Assembly (NCBI RefSeq): GCF_000152905.1
Contig: NZ_CH672417.1
Location: 39,827 to 103,826, forward strand
Length of the DNA: 64,000 nucleotides
Direction: 5' to 3'
Source of the DNA: Nitrobacter sp. Nb-311A
Lineage (GTDB): Bacteria; Pseudomonadota; Alphaproteobacteria; Rhizobiales; Xanthobacteraceae
The position numbers and the translations under genes are program-made. Under the pieces are notes generated by a model. It worked only from the letters and a program-made list of their open reading frames with translations, searched no databases and had not been told where the DNA came from. Positions 26,788-37,092 of this stretch are shown piece by piece. Each line of letters starts with the position of its first letter. Positions within the stretch are counted from its first letter, which is position 1.

Positions 26788-27600
26788 ATGCGCATCGACT
26801 GGCGAATGATGTTGGGCCCGGCTCTCGCGATGCTGCTCGCAGGCGCGTCCACCTATGCCGGCCGCGACCTCGCCGCCTTCCCGAACCTGTCAGCGTTGTA
26901 TGTCTGTATCGTCGCATTCGCCGGCTCGCTTGGTGGAACAGCTTCCGGCCTGATCAGCGCCGCAATAGCTATTCTCGCCTCCGCAGGATTTCTGAGAGAG
27001 GACAACGCGGCAGTCGCTGACGGTTCCATTGTTCTGCACCTTGGATTGCTGACCCTGGCCGCCGTCGGCACCGCCCTGATAACCGGATTGCTGCGGCTGC
27101 GGATGGCGAATTCGCTCAAACAGGAGCGCGAGCGGCATGCAACAGCGGCACGGCTGTCCGCCGCCCTCAACCTGACCGACATCGGGATCGTCATGCTCGA
27201 CGCGGACACCCGCGCCGAATTCATCAACCGCGCATTCCGGCATTACTTCTCGCTGCCGGACGAAAAGGCCGACAGCAAACCTCCATTTATCGCGCTGATG
27301 TATCATGGCCGCGATACCGGCGCGTATGAACTGCCACAAGACGAACTCAGCCATTTCATCGCCGAGCGCGTCGGGATGGTGCGCGCGGGTGATCCGACCC
27401 CGATCAACATCAAACTTAGAACTGGCGCAGTGCTGCGCTTCGTTTGTACAGCGCTTCCGGACGGCAGCCGGATGCTGAGCTATACGCCGGTAACCGATCT
27501 TATTCGCCGCACTGACAATCCAGCGGATACCGATTACTACCTGTCGCTGCGCGGCAACGGCCGCCGGCTCCCGATCCATCGCCTTCGCGCGGCCGAATAA
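26788..27600 (+). CDS. membrane protein with a C-terminal PAS domain
   Basis: 270 residues. Three to four membrane helices occupy residues 1-105 (MMLGPALAMLLAGASTYAG, LSALYVCIVAFAGSLGGTAS, SGLISAAIAILASAGFL, LGLLTLAAVGTALITGLLRL), resembling the DUF4118-type sensor membrane region. A helix then leads to a PAS fold beginning LNLTDIGIVMLDADTRAEFINRAFRHYF. No histidine kinase, GGDEF or EAL domain follows, so any signal must pass to a separate partner. The neighbours give no partner. Confidence 0.75.
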   Translation: MRIDWRMMLGPALAMLLAGASTYAGRDLAAFPNLSALYVCIVAFAGSLGGTASGLISAAIAILASAGFLREDNAAVADGSIVLHLGLLTLAAVGTALITGLLRLRMANSLKQERERHATAARLSAALNLTDIGIVMLDADTRAEFINRAFRHYFSLPDEKADSKPPFIALMYHGRDTGAYELPQDELSHFIAERVGMVRAGDPTPINIKLRTGAVLRFVCTALPDGSRMLSYTPVTDLIRRTDNPADTDYYLSLRGNGRRLPIHRLRAAE

Positions 27601-27696
27601 TCCCGCCGCCGAAAGAAGGCGCCGGCCGGGATTTCATCAGTATCGATCCGGACGTATGATTGCGCATCAACCCGGGCTGAGAATACATCCGACGCC

Positions 27697-27918
27697 ATGA
27701 CACGCCGGACCGGACAGCAAGCCGTTCGCCGCCTCCTCTGTTCCGGGTGCGGAACGGAATTCAGTTGCGATCCGTCCGGCAACTGTTGGTGCGCCGAGGA
27801 GACGGCGCGGCTGCCAATGCCGCCCGAAGGCAGTGATTGCCTGTGCCGCGATTGCCTGCGAAAGGCGGCGGCTCGTTCTTCATCGCGGGAGGCAGATCCC
27901 GTGTCCACGGATCCGTGA
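27697..27918 (+). CDS. cysteine-rich CWC family protein
   Basis: 73 residues with the small CWC zinc-ribbon-like motif. Three pairs of cysteines appear in LCSGCGTEFSC, GNCWC and DCLCRDCL, separated by the conserved LPMPPEGSD stretch. These proteins are common in proteobacteria, probably bind a metal, and have no assigned function. It lies 46 bases upstream of uvrB on the same strand. Confidence 0.8.
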   Translation: MTRRTGQQAVRRLLCSGCGTEFSCDPSGNCWCAEETARLPMPPEGSDCLCRDCLRKAAARSSSREADPVSTDP

Positions 27919-27963
27919 GAATGCGCCCTTTCGTGCGGGCCGGACTCGTCCCATATTGCCCGC

Positions 27964-30900
27964 ATGGCGAAGGCTCCCGATCCCCCTCGACAACCCGGTA
28001 AGCCGGCGAGCGCACGGAAATCCAAAACCTCGAAGACGAAGGCGCATCGTCCCGAAGTGCAGCCGATCGGGCCGGCTTTGGCCGACCTGCTCAATCCGGC
28101 CATCAACCGCGGCGACGCCGGCCTCGGGTCCGGCACCGGATTGCAGCCGCCGCCGGACAATTCGTGGGACCGCCGCTCCGGGGGAGAGGCCGCGGCGCAT
28201 CGCGCGCGGAGGTCAACGCGCGGCAAGAGCGATGCGACTGCGAAACGGGATGCGACGAGTTCCCCCTTTTCTCCCCAAGGGGAAGTGGCGCGAGACGGCT
28301 TCGATGAAGCGCCGCAACCGGAATTCGCGACGCCGAACTACGGCACATCGGCCACGATCCCGATGCTCGATCCGGAACTGGCGCGACAGCTGGGCCTTCC
28401 GACCGCCGAGGACGACGAGGACGCCCTGGCGCGGCCACCGCGCAGCAAGATGGAGGGCCTCGGCGTCAAGGCGACGGCGGAATCGCTGGAGGCGCTGCTT
28501 CGCGACGGCCGCCCTGAGTTCAAGAAAGACGACGGTTCGCTGAAGCTCTGGACGCCGCACCGTCCGCCGCGACCGGAGAAGAGCGAAGGCGGCGTCCGCT
28601 TCGAGATCAAATCGGAGTATCAACCCAAAGGCGACCAGCCGCAGGCGATCCGCGAACTGGTGGAAGGCATCCGGCGCAACGACCGCACCCAGGTGCTGCT
28701 CGGCGTCACCGGCTCCGGCAAGACCTACACCATGGCCAAGGTGATCGAGGCGACGCAGCGCCCTGCCCTGATTCTGGCGCCGAACAAGACGCTGGCGGCG
28801 CAGCTTTACGGCGAGTTCAAGAGCTTCTTTCCCGACAACGCGGTGGAATACTTCGTCAGCTATTACGACTACTATCAGCCCGAAGCCTACGTCCCGCGCA
28901 CCGACACCTACATCGAGAAGGATTCGTCGATCAACGAGCAGATCGATCGCATGCGCCATGCCGCGACCCGCGCGCTGCTGGAGCGCGACGACGTCATCAT
29001 CGTCGCTTCGGTGTCGTGCATTTACGGTATCGGCTCGGTCGAAACCTACACCGCGATGACCTTCGCCTTGAGGCGCGGCGAACGCATCGACCAGCGACAG
29101 CTCATCGCCGACCTCGTGGCGCTGCAATACAAGCGCACCAGCGCCGATTTCACCCGCGGCACTTTTCGCGTGCGCGGCGACGTCATCGACATCTTCCCGG
29201 CGCACTACGAGGACCGGGCCTGGCGCGTCAACCTGTTCGGCGACGAGGTCGAAAGCATCGAGGAGTTCGATCCCCTCACCGGCCACAAGCAGGACGAACT
29301 GGACTTCATCAAGGTCTATTCCAATTCGCACTATGTGACGCCACGGCCGACGCTGGTGCAGGCGATCAAGAGCATCAAGGTGGAGCTGAAGCAGCGGCTC
29401 GACCAGCTGCATGCCCAGGGCCGCCTTCTGGAGGCGCAACGGCTGGAGCAGCGCACCACCTTCGACCTCGAAATGATGGAGGCGACCGGGAGCTGCGCCG
29501 GCATCGAGAACTATTCGCGTTATCTCACCGGCCGCCGCCCGGGCGAGCCGCCGCCGACCTTGTTCGAATACGTCCCCGACAACGCGCTGGTGTTCGCCGA
29601 CGAAAGCCATGTCAGCGTGCCGCAGATCGGCGGCATGTTTCGTGGCGATTTCAGGCGCAAGGCGACGCTCGCCGAATACGGCTTCCGCCTGCCCTCCTGC
29701 ATGGACAACCGGCCGCTGCGCTTCGAGGAATGGGACATGATGCGCCCGCAAACCGTCGCGGTCTCGGCCACGCCGGGCGCGTGGGAGCTGAACGAAAGCG
29801 GCGGCGTGTTCGTCGAACAAGTGATCCGACCGACCGGCCTGATCGATCCCCCGGTCGACATCCGCCCCGCGCGCACACAGGTGGACGATCTCGTCGGCGA
29901 GGTGCGCGCCACCGCCGCGAAGGGCTATCGCTCGCTTATCACCGTGCTGACCAAGCGCATGGCGGAGGACCTCACCGAATATCTGCACGAGCAGGGCATC
30001 CGCGTCCGCTACATGCACTCGGACATCGACACCATCGAGCGCATCGAGATCATCCGTGACCTGCGGCTCGGCGCGTTCGACGCGCTGGTCGGCATCAACC
30101 TGCTGCGCGAGGGACTGGATATTCCGGAATGCGCGCTGGTCGCGATCCTCGACGCGGACAAGGAGGGGTTCCTGCGCAGCGAGACCTCGCTGATCCAGAC
30201 CATCGGCCGCGCGGCCCGCAACGTCGAAGGCCGGGTGATCCTCTATGCCGATCAGGTCACCGGATCGATGCAGCGCTCCATCGCCGAGACCGACCGCCGC
30301 CGCGAGAAGCAGGTGGAGTACAACACCGCCAACGGCATCACGCCGGAGAGCGTCAGAAAATCCATCGGCGACATCCTCAACAGCGTCTACGAGCGCGACC
30401 ATGTGCTGGTGGAAATCGGCGACGGCGCGGGCTCAGGTTTCCTGGCCGACGACGCGATCGCGATCGGTCATAATTTCGAGGCGGTGCTCTCCGATCTGGA
30501 AACACGGATGCGCGAGGCCGCCGCCGACCTGAACTTCGAGGAAGCCGCAAGACTGCGCGACGAGGTCAAGCGGCTGCGCGCCACCGAGCTTGCGGTGATC
30601 GACGATCCCACCATCAAGCAGCGCGGCGTCGCGGCGAAGGCCGGCAGCTACGCGGGCAACAAGAAGTATGGCGACGCGGCGAACCTGCCGGCGCGTCTCG
30701 ACAAGGCGGCGCAAGGCAAGGCAGCCGGCAAGTTCGGCAAACGTGGCTCGTCAACCTCGAAAGTCCACAAGCCCTCGCTCGACGAGATGGGCATCGCCAC
30801 CTGGCACGAGGTCAAGCCGACCGGCGCGCGGCCGAAGCCGCGCAAGCCGACGCTGGATGAAATGGGACCGGGAACGGAAAGCCGCATCTATCAGCCAACC

Positions 30901-30990
30901 TCATCGCACGAAGCCGGCCCGGAGTTCGGCCCGCGCCCGCGATCGAGCGGCGGCGCGCCGGGGAAAAGAGGCGGGTGGAAGAAAAAGTAA
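27964..30990 (+). CDS. uvrB: excinuclease ABC subunit B
   Basis: A 1008-residue UvrB, the DNA-damage-verifying helicase of nucleotide excision repair. The core begins near residue 211 ([22 protein letters not shown]). Walker A GVTGSGKT is at 247-254, and the beta-hairpin [39 protein letters not shown] and QTIGRAARN motifs are intact. The UvrC-binding UVR motif is [16 protein letters not shown]. About 210 extra N-terminal residues and about 130 extra C-terminal residues of low-complexity, charged sequence make it far longer than the usual 660-700. The N-terminal part includes [13 protein letters not shown], which is encoded by an inverted repeat at 28260-28284. Confidence 0.96.
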   Translation: MAKAPDPPRQPGKPASARKSKTSKTKAHRPEVQPIGPALADLLNPAINRGDAGLGSGTGLQPPPDNSWDRRSGGEAAAHRARRSTRGKSDATAKRDATSSPFSPQGEVARDGFDEAPQPEFATPNYGTSATIPMLDPELARQLGLPTAEDDEDALARPPRSKMEGLGVKATAESLEALLRDGRPEFKKDDGSLKLWTPHRPPRPEKSEGGVRFEIKSEYQPKGDQPQAIRELVEGIRRNDRTQVLLGVTGSGKTYTMAKVIEATQRPALILAPNKTLAAQLYGEFKSFFPDNAVEYFVSYYDYYQPEAYVPRTDTYIEKDSSINEQIDRMRHAATRALLERDDVIIVASVSCIYGIGSVETYTAMTFALRRGERIDQRQLIADLVALQYKRTSADFTRGTFRVRGDVIDIFPAHYEDRAWRVNLFGDEVESIEEFDPLTGHKQDELDFIKVYSNSHYVTPRPTLVQAIKSIKVELKQRLDQLHAQGRLLEAQRLEQRTTFDLEMMEATGSCAGIENYSRYLTGRRPGEPPPTLFEYVPDNALVFADESHVSVPQIGGMFRGDFRRKATLAEYGFRLPSCMDNRPLRFEEWDMMRPQTVAVSATPGAWELNESGGVFVEQVIRPTGLIDPPVDIRPARTQVDDLVGEVRATAAKGYRSLITVLTKRMAEDLTEYLHEQGIRVRYMHSDIDTIERIEIIRDLRLGAFDALVGINLLREGLDIPECALVAILDADKEGFLRSETSLIQTIGRAARNVEGRVILYADQVTGSMQRSIAETDRRREKQVEYNTANGITPESVRKSIGDILNSVYERDHVLVEIGDGAGSGFLADDAIAIGHNFEAVLSDLETRMREAAADLNFEEAARLRDEVKRLRATELAVIDDPTIKQRGVAAKAGSYAGNKKYGDAANLPARLDKAAQGKAAGKFGKRGSSTSKVHKPSLDEMGIATWHEVKPTGARPKPRKPTLDEMGPGTESRIYQPTSSHEAGPEFGPRPRSSGGAPGKRGGWKKK

Positions 30991-31330
30991 TTCGACCGAA
31001 GAACAATCCATCGATTTCTATCGCAGGATTGAGAGCCGCATTAGGACTGGACGGATTCCCCTGATCCGTTCACGTCATCACCTCCTTCATCAATAATCAG
31101 ACATTTCTTGAGCGGCGCCTGTCCCGATTGCTCCGGCTCATGTAGCCTGCTACAGCCTTTTCGTTTCTGACGGAATCAGAAGCGAGGCGCTATGATTGTA
31201 ATCTGACGCGTTTTCTACATGCGAACCGGAAACCATCCTTGGGTCAAGCCTGGAGAGATGCTTCGCTCGAAAACGCTGTCAGGTGACCTTCATTCCCCTC
31301 CAACTTCCTGCACGACACTCGGGAATATCC
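30991..31330. repeat. intergenic region with a hairpin repeat (31200-31280)
   Basis: The right part is a reverse GCGTTTTC-type unit: TGACGCGTTTTCTACATGCG ... CTTCGCTCGAAAACGCTG, with an inserted CTTGGGTCAAGCCTGGAGAG segment in the loop. A companion TTTCTGACGGAATCAGAAGC piece lies at 31165-31185. The left part (30991-31160) holds nothing I can support. Confidence 0.75.
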
Positions 31331-31672
31331 ATGGCGGACGCCGATCTCGACGTCATCATCCGGCGGCTTGCGAAACAGCAGCACAAAAATCTGATCGGTG
31401 CGGTCAAGGCGCGGCGCGACCGTTATCTCGCCCTCGCCGCCAAGGCGAAGGATGCCGCCGCCAAGCAGCGCTTGCGGCAGATGGCGAAGCACGCGTTCGA
31501 GGAAGGCGCAGCCGCCGCAAGGCGAATGCAGATGTCCGCCGACAACGCCGCCGACAGTTACGCACGCGGGATGCGGCGGGCGGCGGATATGCTTGCAGCT
31601 GAATCAGCCGCCGCGCCGAAAAAAACTCCGGCAAGACAGCAAAACGAAACCGGTAAAAGCCTGAAACGCTGA
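31331..31672 (+). CDS. small helical hypothetical protein
   Basis: 113 residues from ATG 31331. It is strongly helical and Ala/Lys/Arg-rich (ADLDVIIRRLAKQQHKNLIG, then KARRDRYLALAAKAKDAAAK), with a basic disordered tail. There is no signal peptide or catalytic motif. The frame opens upstream at 31283, but the first 16 residues there come from the repeat flank. It is possibly a DNA- or polymer-associated protein; the family was not recognised. Confidence 0.6.
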   Translation: MADADLDVIIRRLAKQQHKNLIGAVKARRDRYLALAAKAKDAAAKQRLRQMAKHAFEEGAAAARRMQMSADNAADSYARGMRRAADMLAAESAAAPKKTPARQQNETGKSLKR

Positions 31673-31771
31673 GATCACGATGATTGCGGATCGATGCGAT
31701 CCGGAGTGATGACAGTGATTGATTCAGATCAGGGAGAGATGGGGGCGGAAAACCGCACCACACCTTTCCCG

Positions 31772-31870
31772 ATTTTAGAGCATTTTCCGGCGAAGCGGAT
31801 ACCGGTTCGCCGGAAAATGCGACCAGACAACAATTTCTAGAGCATAGTCCGATTCAACTTTGATCGGATC
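31772..31870. repeat. hairpin repeat with perfect 15-base arms
   Basis: GCATTTTCCGGCGAA (31780-31794) and TTCGCCGGAAAATGC (31806-31820) pair perfectly around the 11-base loop GCGGATACCGG. The loop matches the family while both stem arms differ from other copies, a clear case of covariation. A companion TAGAGCATAGTCCGATTCAA piece follows at 31838-31857. It lies between convergent genes ending at 31672 (+) and 31877 (-), where it could serve as a terminator. Confidence 0.92.
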
Positions 31871-31876
31871 TTGCTT

Positions 31877-32200
31877 CTAGATTTCACGTACCATCAGCCT
31901 CGCGGCCGCGACCCTCGCCTGCTCGTCATCCGCCACCAATAGGAATTCGCTGCGCGCCAATATCAAGCCGCTGGTCACGGTTACCGCGCGTTTTGGACAG
32001 ACCCCAAAGCAACCGGTCAAAACCACCCGCGGGCGCTTCTCGCCGCGCGCCCGGCTCAATGCCTTCAATTCCGATTTCAACGCGCGTTTAACCCCGGGAC
32101 CATTCGCAGCACGCTTGAGGCACTTCCTGCAGATCAATATCGGTGGCGGCCGGCGCGGCCGGGCGGTCGCCGGCGAGACTGGATTTACCATGATGAGCAT
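31877..32200 (-). CDS. thioredoxin-like [2Fe-2S] ferredoxin
   Basis: 107 residues from ATG 32200 (or 104 from ATG 32191). Four cysteines occur as ICRKCLKR near the N-terminus and TGCFGVCPKRAVTV later (Cys24, Cys27, Cys64, Cys68). This is the pattern of small thioredoxin-fold [2Fe-2S] ferredoxins related to the NuoE cluster domain. No redox partner gene is adjacent. A much longer open frame in the same register runs to 32971, but it is antisense to the next gene and lacks family residues. Confidence 0.7.
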   Translation of the reverse strand: MLIMVNPVSPATARPRRPPPILICRKCLKRAANGPGVKRALKSELKALSRARGEKRPRVVLTGCFGVCPKRAVTVTSGLILARSEFLLVADDEQARVAAARLMVREI

Positions 32201-32293
32201 ATAGGTATCGCGCCCATGCGCGCATATCCGCGCGCCATAATTTCGAACGAACGGGGCGGCAATGTACGACTTCGGATCGGCTGGCAGAATATC

Positions 32294-33172
32294 ATGGCTT
32301 CGAGAATGCGACGTGCGAGTTTGCTGCTTCTGGTGGCTGCTGCTGGCTGGACAACCGGGACGCTGTCGGCGCAATCGGGGTCTGCCGGGGTTCCCGACAG
32401 CCCGCCGGGCCATGTCACGACCGCCGACGACCCGCCGGGGGATCCCGACATCGACTGGGGCCAGCTCAGGGCCGACGGGTTCGCCCTTGCGAAGGAAAGG
32501 CCGCCGCAAGTCCTTCGTTCGCAACAGCAGCCACCCCAATCCGGCGACGAACTTACCTGGACATCGCGCGATACCGCTGACGGCTCCGCCGCCCTTACCG
32601 CGAAACGTTCGGTTTCGCCGATTTGGAACACGCACATCGGGACCGACCTGACTGTCATACGTCAACCGTCGCCACTGACGGCTTCGGAGGCAGACAAGCT
32701 TGCCACCAATGCCCGCCCATCGCAGTCCTCGGGTCAGGCGTGGGTGGCCGTCACCGCGCCCGGTCTGGGTCAGATCTGGGACAAGACCGGGCTTGAAGCG
32801 CGGATCGATCCGGCCCAGGATCAAACCATGCTTGATACCTCGCTCAGCAAATCGCTGCCGCTCAGCGATGGCCGTTACGCACTTACCGTTCAAAACGGCT
32901 ATAACGTCATTCAACAGGACGCGCTGTCGGTCCCGGGCATCAAAGGAACGCGACGTTATAATATCAACCACTCGGCCAGGCTGAGCCTGAACGACACCGG
33001 CACCAGCCTGATCGCGGGGCAGTCGCTGTCATCGACCGATAATAAATGGCTTCGCAGGATCGGCGCCGAGCAGAAGCTGTTCGACGACATCAGCGTCGCC
33101 GGCTCGGTCAGCGAAACGTCAAACGGTCCCCTGAACGCGAGCCTGACCGCAGCGTTCAAGCGCAAGTGGTGA
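32294..33172 (+). CDS. exported hypothetical protein, probable beta-barrel
   Basis: 292 residues from ATG 32294, which gives a good signal peptide (RRASLLLLVAAAGWTTGTLSAQ). After a Pro/Asp-rich linker, the C-terminal half is a run of alternating-polarity strands (TALTVQ-type, TRRYNINHSARLSLNDTGTS, FDDISVAGSVSETSNGPLNA). It ends in FKRKW with a terminal aromatic residue, as in outer membrane beta-barrels. I do not recognise a characterised family. Confidence 0.65.
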   Translation: MASRMRRASLLLLVAAAGWTTGTLSAQSGSAGVPDSPPGHVTTADDPPGDPDIDWGQLRADGFALAKERPPQVLRSQQQPPQSGDELTWTSRDTADGSAALTAKRSVSPIWNTHIGTDLTVIRQPSPLTASEADKLATNARPSQSSGQAWVAVTAPGLGQIWDKTGLEARIDPAQDQTMLDTSLSKSLPLSDGRYALTVQNGYNVIQQDALSVPGIKGTRRYNINHSARLSLNDTGTSLIAGQSLSSTDNKWLRRIGAEQKLFDDISVAGSVSETSNGPLNASLTAAFKRKW

Positions 33173-33324
33173 CTTCTCCGCCGGGTGCGCCTGTTCGGCG
33201 ATTGACATTGTTTGCCGCAGATCGGCCCCGATGTTGTCAAAATCGACAGTCCTGATGTAAGCGCTATAAACTCGTCGTGCGGGGGACAACCGCGCTCGCT
33301 CAACGCGAAACAGGGAACAAGCCG

Positions 33325-33753
33325 ATGAACGCCACTCCATCTGAAAATGCGGAACCAAGCGCACCCGAAGCCGATACGAACCTCGCCGCCGTCTCTGAGG
33401 TCGAAGCGGGTATTCGGGATTTCGTGCGCAACGACATCGCCTATCTGCGCCGGCCCGCCGCTGGCCCCAGCACTCCGAACGCCGACACGAAACTGGAGCC
33501 GAGCACGGAAGCGACGGTCAACAATGTCAACTCGCTGATTCAGCGTGTCGCCGGGACCTCGCTCGCCGAGATCGAGAGCCTGGTCACTGAACTTGAAAGC
33601 CTTCGCGATCTGCTTCATGCGGAAGGACAGCGGGTCCAGCGCGAAATCTCGGGCTATGCCCAGTTGAGTCAGGCCGCAATGAAGTCGACGCGGATGATCG
33701 CCGACAACGTCGCGCAATGGAAGCGCAAAGCGGAGAACCTGCGCAACGAGTAG
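33325..33753 (+). CDS. small hypothetical protein with helical C-terminus
   Basis: 142 residues from ATG 33325 behind CAGGGAACAAGCC. The first third is acidic and disordered. Residues about 60-140 form long helices (NNVNSLIQRVAGTSLAEIES, LVTELESLRDLLHAEGQRVQ) that could coil, and the tail ends MIADNVAQWKRKAENL. The overall look is phasin-like, but no specific match is claimed. A repeat hairpin lies between it and the convergent prs. Confidence 0.6.
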   Translation: MNATPSENAEPSAPEADTNLAAVSEVEAGIRDFVRNDIAYLRRPAAGPSTPNADTKLEPSTEATVNNVNSLIQRVAGTSLAEIESLVTELESLRDLLHAEGQRVQREISGYAQLSQAAMKSTRMIADNVAQWKRKAENLRNE

Positions 33754-33784
33754 CGTACACCAATTAAGATCATGCTCGTGCAGC

Positions 33785-33835
33785 AGGATATTAAAGTTTG
33801 ATCCAGATCGAGCCTGGATCAGACTTTAATGTCCT
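33785..33835. terminator. long inverted repeat between convergent genes, probable bidirectional terminator
   Basis: Arms of 22 bases at 33785-33806 and 33814-33835 match at 20 of 22 positions around the loop ATCGAGC. The arms contain TTAAAGTTTGATCCAG on the left. The hairpin sits between the plus gene ending at 33753 and prs ending at 33851 on the minus strand. There is no long T-run, so termination efficiency is uncertain. Its sequence differs from the main hairpin family, though GATCATGCTC lies just before it at 33770-33779. Confidence 0.65.
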
Positions 33836-33850
33836 ACTCCGATTTTACGT

Positions 33851-34804
33851 TCAGTCGAACAGACTGGAAACTGACTGCTCGGCGGCAGTGCGGCGGATCG
33901 CTTCGCCGATCAATCCGGCGATAGACAGCAGGCGGATGTTACCGGTCTTGTTCACGGCGTCGGTCGGCTGGATCGAATCGGTGATGACCAACTCTTTCAG
34001 TTTTGAACCGGCAATGCGCGCTGCGGCGCCGCCGGACAGAACGCCATGGGTGATGTAGGCATAGACGTCCTGCGCGCCCTTGGCGAGCAGCGCGTCGGCG
34101 GCATTGACCAGGGTGCCGCCGGAATCGACGATGTCGTCGATCAGAATGCACGTATAGCCCGCAACATCACCGATCACATTCATGACCTCGGATTCGCCGG
34201 CGCGCTCGCGGCGCTTGTCGATTATCGCCAGCGGAGCACTGATGCGCTTCGCAAGACCGCGCGCGCGCACCACGCCGCCGACGTCGGGCGACACCACCAT
34301 CAGCTTGCCGAGTTCAAACTGCTCCTTGATGTCGCGGACCATCACCGGCGACGCATAAAGGTTGTCGGTCGGAATATCGAAAAAGCCTTGAATCTGCCCC
34401 GCATGCAGATCAAGCGTCAGCACACGATCCATTCCGGCGCGCGTGATCAGGTTGGCCACCAGCTTGGCCGAGATCGGTGAGCGCGAACCGACCTTTCGAT
34501 CCTGTCGCGCATAGCCGAAATAGGGAATCACCGCGGTGATCCGGCGCGCCGAGGCACGGCGCAGTGCGTCCGTGATGATCAAAAGCTCCATCAGATGGTC
34601 GTTGGTCGGATACGAGGTCGACTGGATCACGTAGACGTCCGAGCCGCGCACATTCTCGAGGACTTCGACGAAGATCTCGTTGTCGGCGAAGCGACGGACG
34701 CTGGCTTTGGTGAGTTCAAGTCCGAGCCAACTGGCGATTTCCCGCGCCAGAACCGGATTGGAGTTACCGGCGACGAGCTTGACGGCGCCGTTCTTGGCGG
34801 ACAT
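33851..34804 (-). CDS. prs: ribose-phosphate pyrophosphokinase
   Basis: A 317-residue PRPP synthetase that transfers pyrophosphate from ATP to ribose 5-phosphate, feeding purine, pyrimidine, His, Trp and NAD synthesis. Visible are [34 protein letters not shown] with the ATP-binding loop, [12 protein letters not shown], and the PRPP loop [12 protein letters not shown]. The start at 34804 (MSAKNG) has GGGGAGA upstream and gives the family's usual length; the frame opens at 34846. Confidence 0.96.
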   Translation of the reverse strand: MSAKNGAVKLVAGNSNPVLAREIASWLGLELTKASVRRFADNEIFVEVLENVRGSDVYVIQSTSYPTNDHLMELLIITDALRRASARRITAVIPYFGYARQDRKVGSRSPISAKLVANLITRAGMDRVLTLDLHAGQIQGFFDIPTDNLYASPVMVRDIKEQFELGKLMVVSPDVGGVVRARGLAKRISAPLAIIDKRRERAGESEVMNVIGDVAGYTCILIDDIVDSGGTLVNAADALLAKGAQDVYAYITHGVLSGGAAARIAGSKLKELVITDSIQPTDAVNKTGNIRLLSIAGLIGEAIRRTAAEQSVSSLFD

Positions 34805-34974
34805 CGACGCGTCTCCCCGCGATGTGGTGGATACAACGTTCAACATCCCGTCTCCCGAGAAGCTCTCCGATCCCGACCGAGGCGGTGTATCAAGGAGAGG
34901 CCAAGTCTGGCAATACGCTACCCGCGGAATCCGGCGGCGGGTCCCGCGGAATCGAGCGTAAACCAGGGCTTAGA

Positions 34975-35050
34975 GCATGATCCCGAAAAGTGGAAATCGG
35001 TTTTCGGCGACGAGTCTGATTCAACGCGGTTGAGCCAGACTCTAAGGAGG
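34975..35050. repeat. hairpin repeat, GAGCATGATC type, truncated
   Basis: AGAGCATGATCCCGAAAAGTGG with loop GTGGAAATCGG and inner arm TTTTCGG is present, but the closing outer arm is missing. Instead the companion piece GAGTCTGATTCAACGCGGTT ... AGACTC follows at about 35012-35042. It lies in the 396-base gap between pgeF and prs; nothing else is supported there. Confidence 0.8.
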
Positions 35051-35200
35051 CGAAGCCGACCGCGCTCGCCGGCACATCGGCCATCCTCGAAAAATCCGCC
35101 CTGCGGTACCGGCTGGAAGCGCCAACTCCGCCTTTGAGCGGGACTTCGCCGCGCCGCTCAGCCCGCGACCTCGCTCGGCACCAGATCGTCGGCGGCCGCC

Positions 35201-35971
35201 CTATCCGGCGTCCAGCACGATCGCGTGAACGTGGCGGCCGAAATCCGGCTCCTTGCGATGCACCGAGCGGCGATAGCTGAAGAAACGCTCATTCGAATAG
35301 GTATCGATGCCGGTATCATCGATCGTCAACACTCCCGCGCATTCAAGCCGCGTCCGGATAAAACCGCCGAGATCGAACATGGCATGGCCGTCGCGCGCCG
35401 ACCGAACGAAGAACCGCGCATGACCCGGATCGGCCGCTGTGAATCGCGCGACGAACTCGGCGCCGACTTCGTAGCTTTGCTGGCGGATGAGCGGCCCGAT
35501 AGCGACGACGATGTCGCTGCGACGTCCGCCAAGCGCTTCCATTGCATCGATGGTTTTTTCCAGCACGCCCGTCAGCGCGCCCTTCCAGCCGGCATGCGCG
35601 GCGCCGATAACGCGAGCCCGCGGATCGGCCAACAGGACGGGGCCGCAGTCGGCCGCGGTCGCGCCGATCGCAAGCCCCGGCGTTCGCGTGACGATGGCGT
35701 CGGCACGCGGCCGCGATGACATATCCCAGGCCCTATCGGCGATCACCGCGTCGGGCGAGTGGACCTGATAAAGCGAGAGAAAATTTTCCGGCGCAACACC
35801 CATCGCCTCGGCCATGCGCCGCCGGTTCTCAGCAACGTGCGCCGGGTTATCCTGCGAACCGATGCCCGCATTCAAACTCGCATAGATGCCCTGCGAGACG
35901 CCGCCCTCGCGGGTGAAAAAAGCGTGCCGCAACCCGGAAACCGTCGAAAGCAGGGTGGATGCCAGCGTCAT
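35201..35971 (-). CDS. pgeF: PgeF/YfiH family polyphenol oxidase (multicopper laccase-like)
   Basis: 256 residues of the YfiH family, described as peptidoglycan-editing or as purine nucleoside phosphorylase / laccase-like enzymes. The conserved metal-binding blocks are present: LYQVHSPDAV, ATAADCGPVLLAD and GAAHAGWKGALTGVLE, which supply His, Cys and His ligands. It overlaps midA by 4 bases and follows lgt-midA on the minus strand, an order widely conserved in alphaproteobacteria. Confidence 0.9.
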   Translation of the reverse strand: MTLASTLLSTVSGLRHAFFTREGGVSQGIYASLNAGIGSQDNPAHVAENRRRMAEAMGVAPENFLSLYQVHSPDAVIADRAWDMSSRPRADAIVTRTPGLAIGATAADCGPVLLADPRARVIGAAHAGWKGALTGVLEKTIDAMEALGGRRSDIVVAIGPLIRQQSYEVGAEFVARFTAADPGHARFFVRSARDGHAMFDLGGFIRTRLECAGVLTIDDTGIDTYSNERFFSYRRSVHRKEPDFGRHVHAIVLDAG

Positions 35972-37092
35972 GGAGCCTTGATGCCCCCGCGACGCTCCCG
36001 GTCGCTCAGTCCGGCCAATTCGGTGAGGCCGGGGCTGGACACGCCGATCACCTTGAACATCGACCCCATGCCGCCGCGGCCGCCTTCGGTCAGACGTTTC
36101 AGCGCACTCGCAATGCCATCGGATACTTCAGCAGTTGCCTTCGCCATCAGGTTGACGGCGCGGGCCTCGATGCCGAGCCGGCGCAGAAATTCTCCTTGCG
36201 TCACCGGCCCGTGCACGCGGGCACCGACGTCCTCGGCGGCGCGGGCGAGCGCCTCGAAATCCACATGGGCTGTCACGTCCACCCGACCTGGATATTTCAG
36301 CGGATCGGCGAAGCTGTGTCTTGCGATGGCCTGAAAGGTATCGCCCGCGTCGCTGCGCTCATGGCCGTAATCGATGATCAGCGCCGCGCCGCCCTGATCG
36401 CGAACGCGGGTTGCGATGGACATGATCTCGGCATCCGGACGCCATTCGAAAATAGCCCCGACCGGCGCCGCGCGCACCAGCGGCGGCAGCAGCACATCGA
36501 AGCGGGGCGTCGGCGTAGCGCTGACGCCGAACACCAGTTGACCGCCGTCGATATCGACAACCCGCTCGTGCCATCCGTCGTCGCCCTTGACCATCTGATG
36601 GACCGGAAGCACGTCGAAATACTCGTTGGCGAAAATGATCGCCGGCCCCTGCGGCACCTCGTCCAGGCTCGCGTGCCACTGGATGTTCGGCGCGTCGGAG
36701 AGCGCCGCCATCTGCTTCTCCCTCAGCACCGGATTGATTTCGACCATATGGACGCTAAGCGACTCATACATCGGCGGCAGCACCCGCAGCGCGCGCAACG
36801 CATCCGCCATCATGGTGCCGCGGCCAGGACCAAGCTCGATCAGCCGCAGCGTGAGCGGAGAGCCGATCGTCCGCCACACGGAGGCGCCCCACAATCCGAG
36901 CAGTTCTCCGAACATCTGGCTGACTTCAGGCGATGTGATGAAGTCGCCCTCGCGCCCCAGCGGATCGCGCGCGATATAGTAACCGTGCTCGGGATGGGTC
37001 AGGCAAAGCTGCATGTAACGCCAGACCGGCAGCGGACCGGACGTCTTGATCAGCCTCTTGATGTCGGCCAGCAGCGGAGCAGGTTCAGTCAC
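35968..37092 (-). CDS. MidA/NDUFAF7 family SAM-dependent methyltransferase
   Basis: 374 residues of the DUF185 family whose mitochondrial member, NDUFAF7, methylates an arginine of complex I. Conserved parts are [31 protein letters not shown], the SAM motif [19 protein letters not shown], and [12 protein letters not shown]. It overlaps lgt by 8 bases and pgeF by 4 bases, so the three are coupled. The bacterial target is not known; complex I is a reasonable inference. Confidence 0.88.
   Translation of the reverse strand: MTEPAPLLADIKRLIKTSGPLPVWRYMQLCLTHPEHGYYIARDPLGREGDFITSPEVSQMFGELLGLWGASVWRTIGSPLTLRLIELGPGRGTMMADALRALRVLPPMYESLSVHMVEINPVLREKQMAALSDAPNIQWHASLDEVPQGPAIIFANEYFDVLPVHQMVKGDDGWHERVVDIDGGQLVFGVSATPTPRFDVLLPPLVRAAPVGAIFEWRPDAEIMSIATRVRDQGGAALIIDYGHERSDAGDTFQAIARHSFADPLKYPGRVDVTAHVDFEALARAAEDVGARVHGPVTQGEFLRRLGIEARAVNLMAKATAEVSDGIASALKRLTEGGRGGMGSMFKVIGVSSPGLTELAGLSDRERRGGIKAP

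Noticed and set aside
28213..30402. 729-residue open frame on the minus strand
   Set aside because: Antisense to uvrB. Composition is typical of a shadow frame (His/Asp/Arg-rich).
32201..32971. Upstream part of the 364-residue minus frame ending at 31877
   Set aside because: Only the last 107 residues resemble the [2Fe-2S] thioredoxin-like family; the rest is antisense to the exported protein at 32294.
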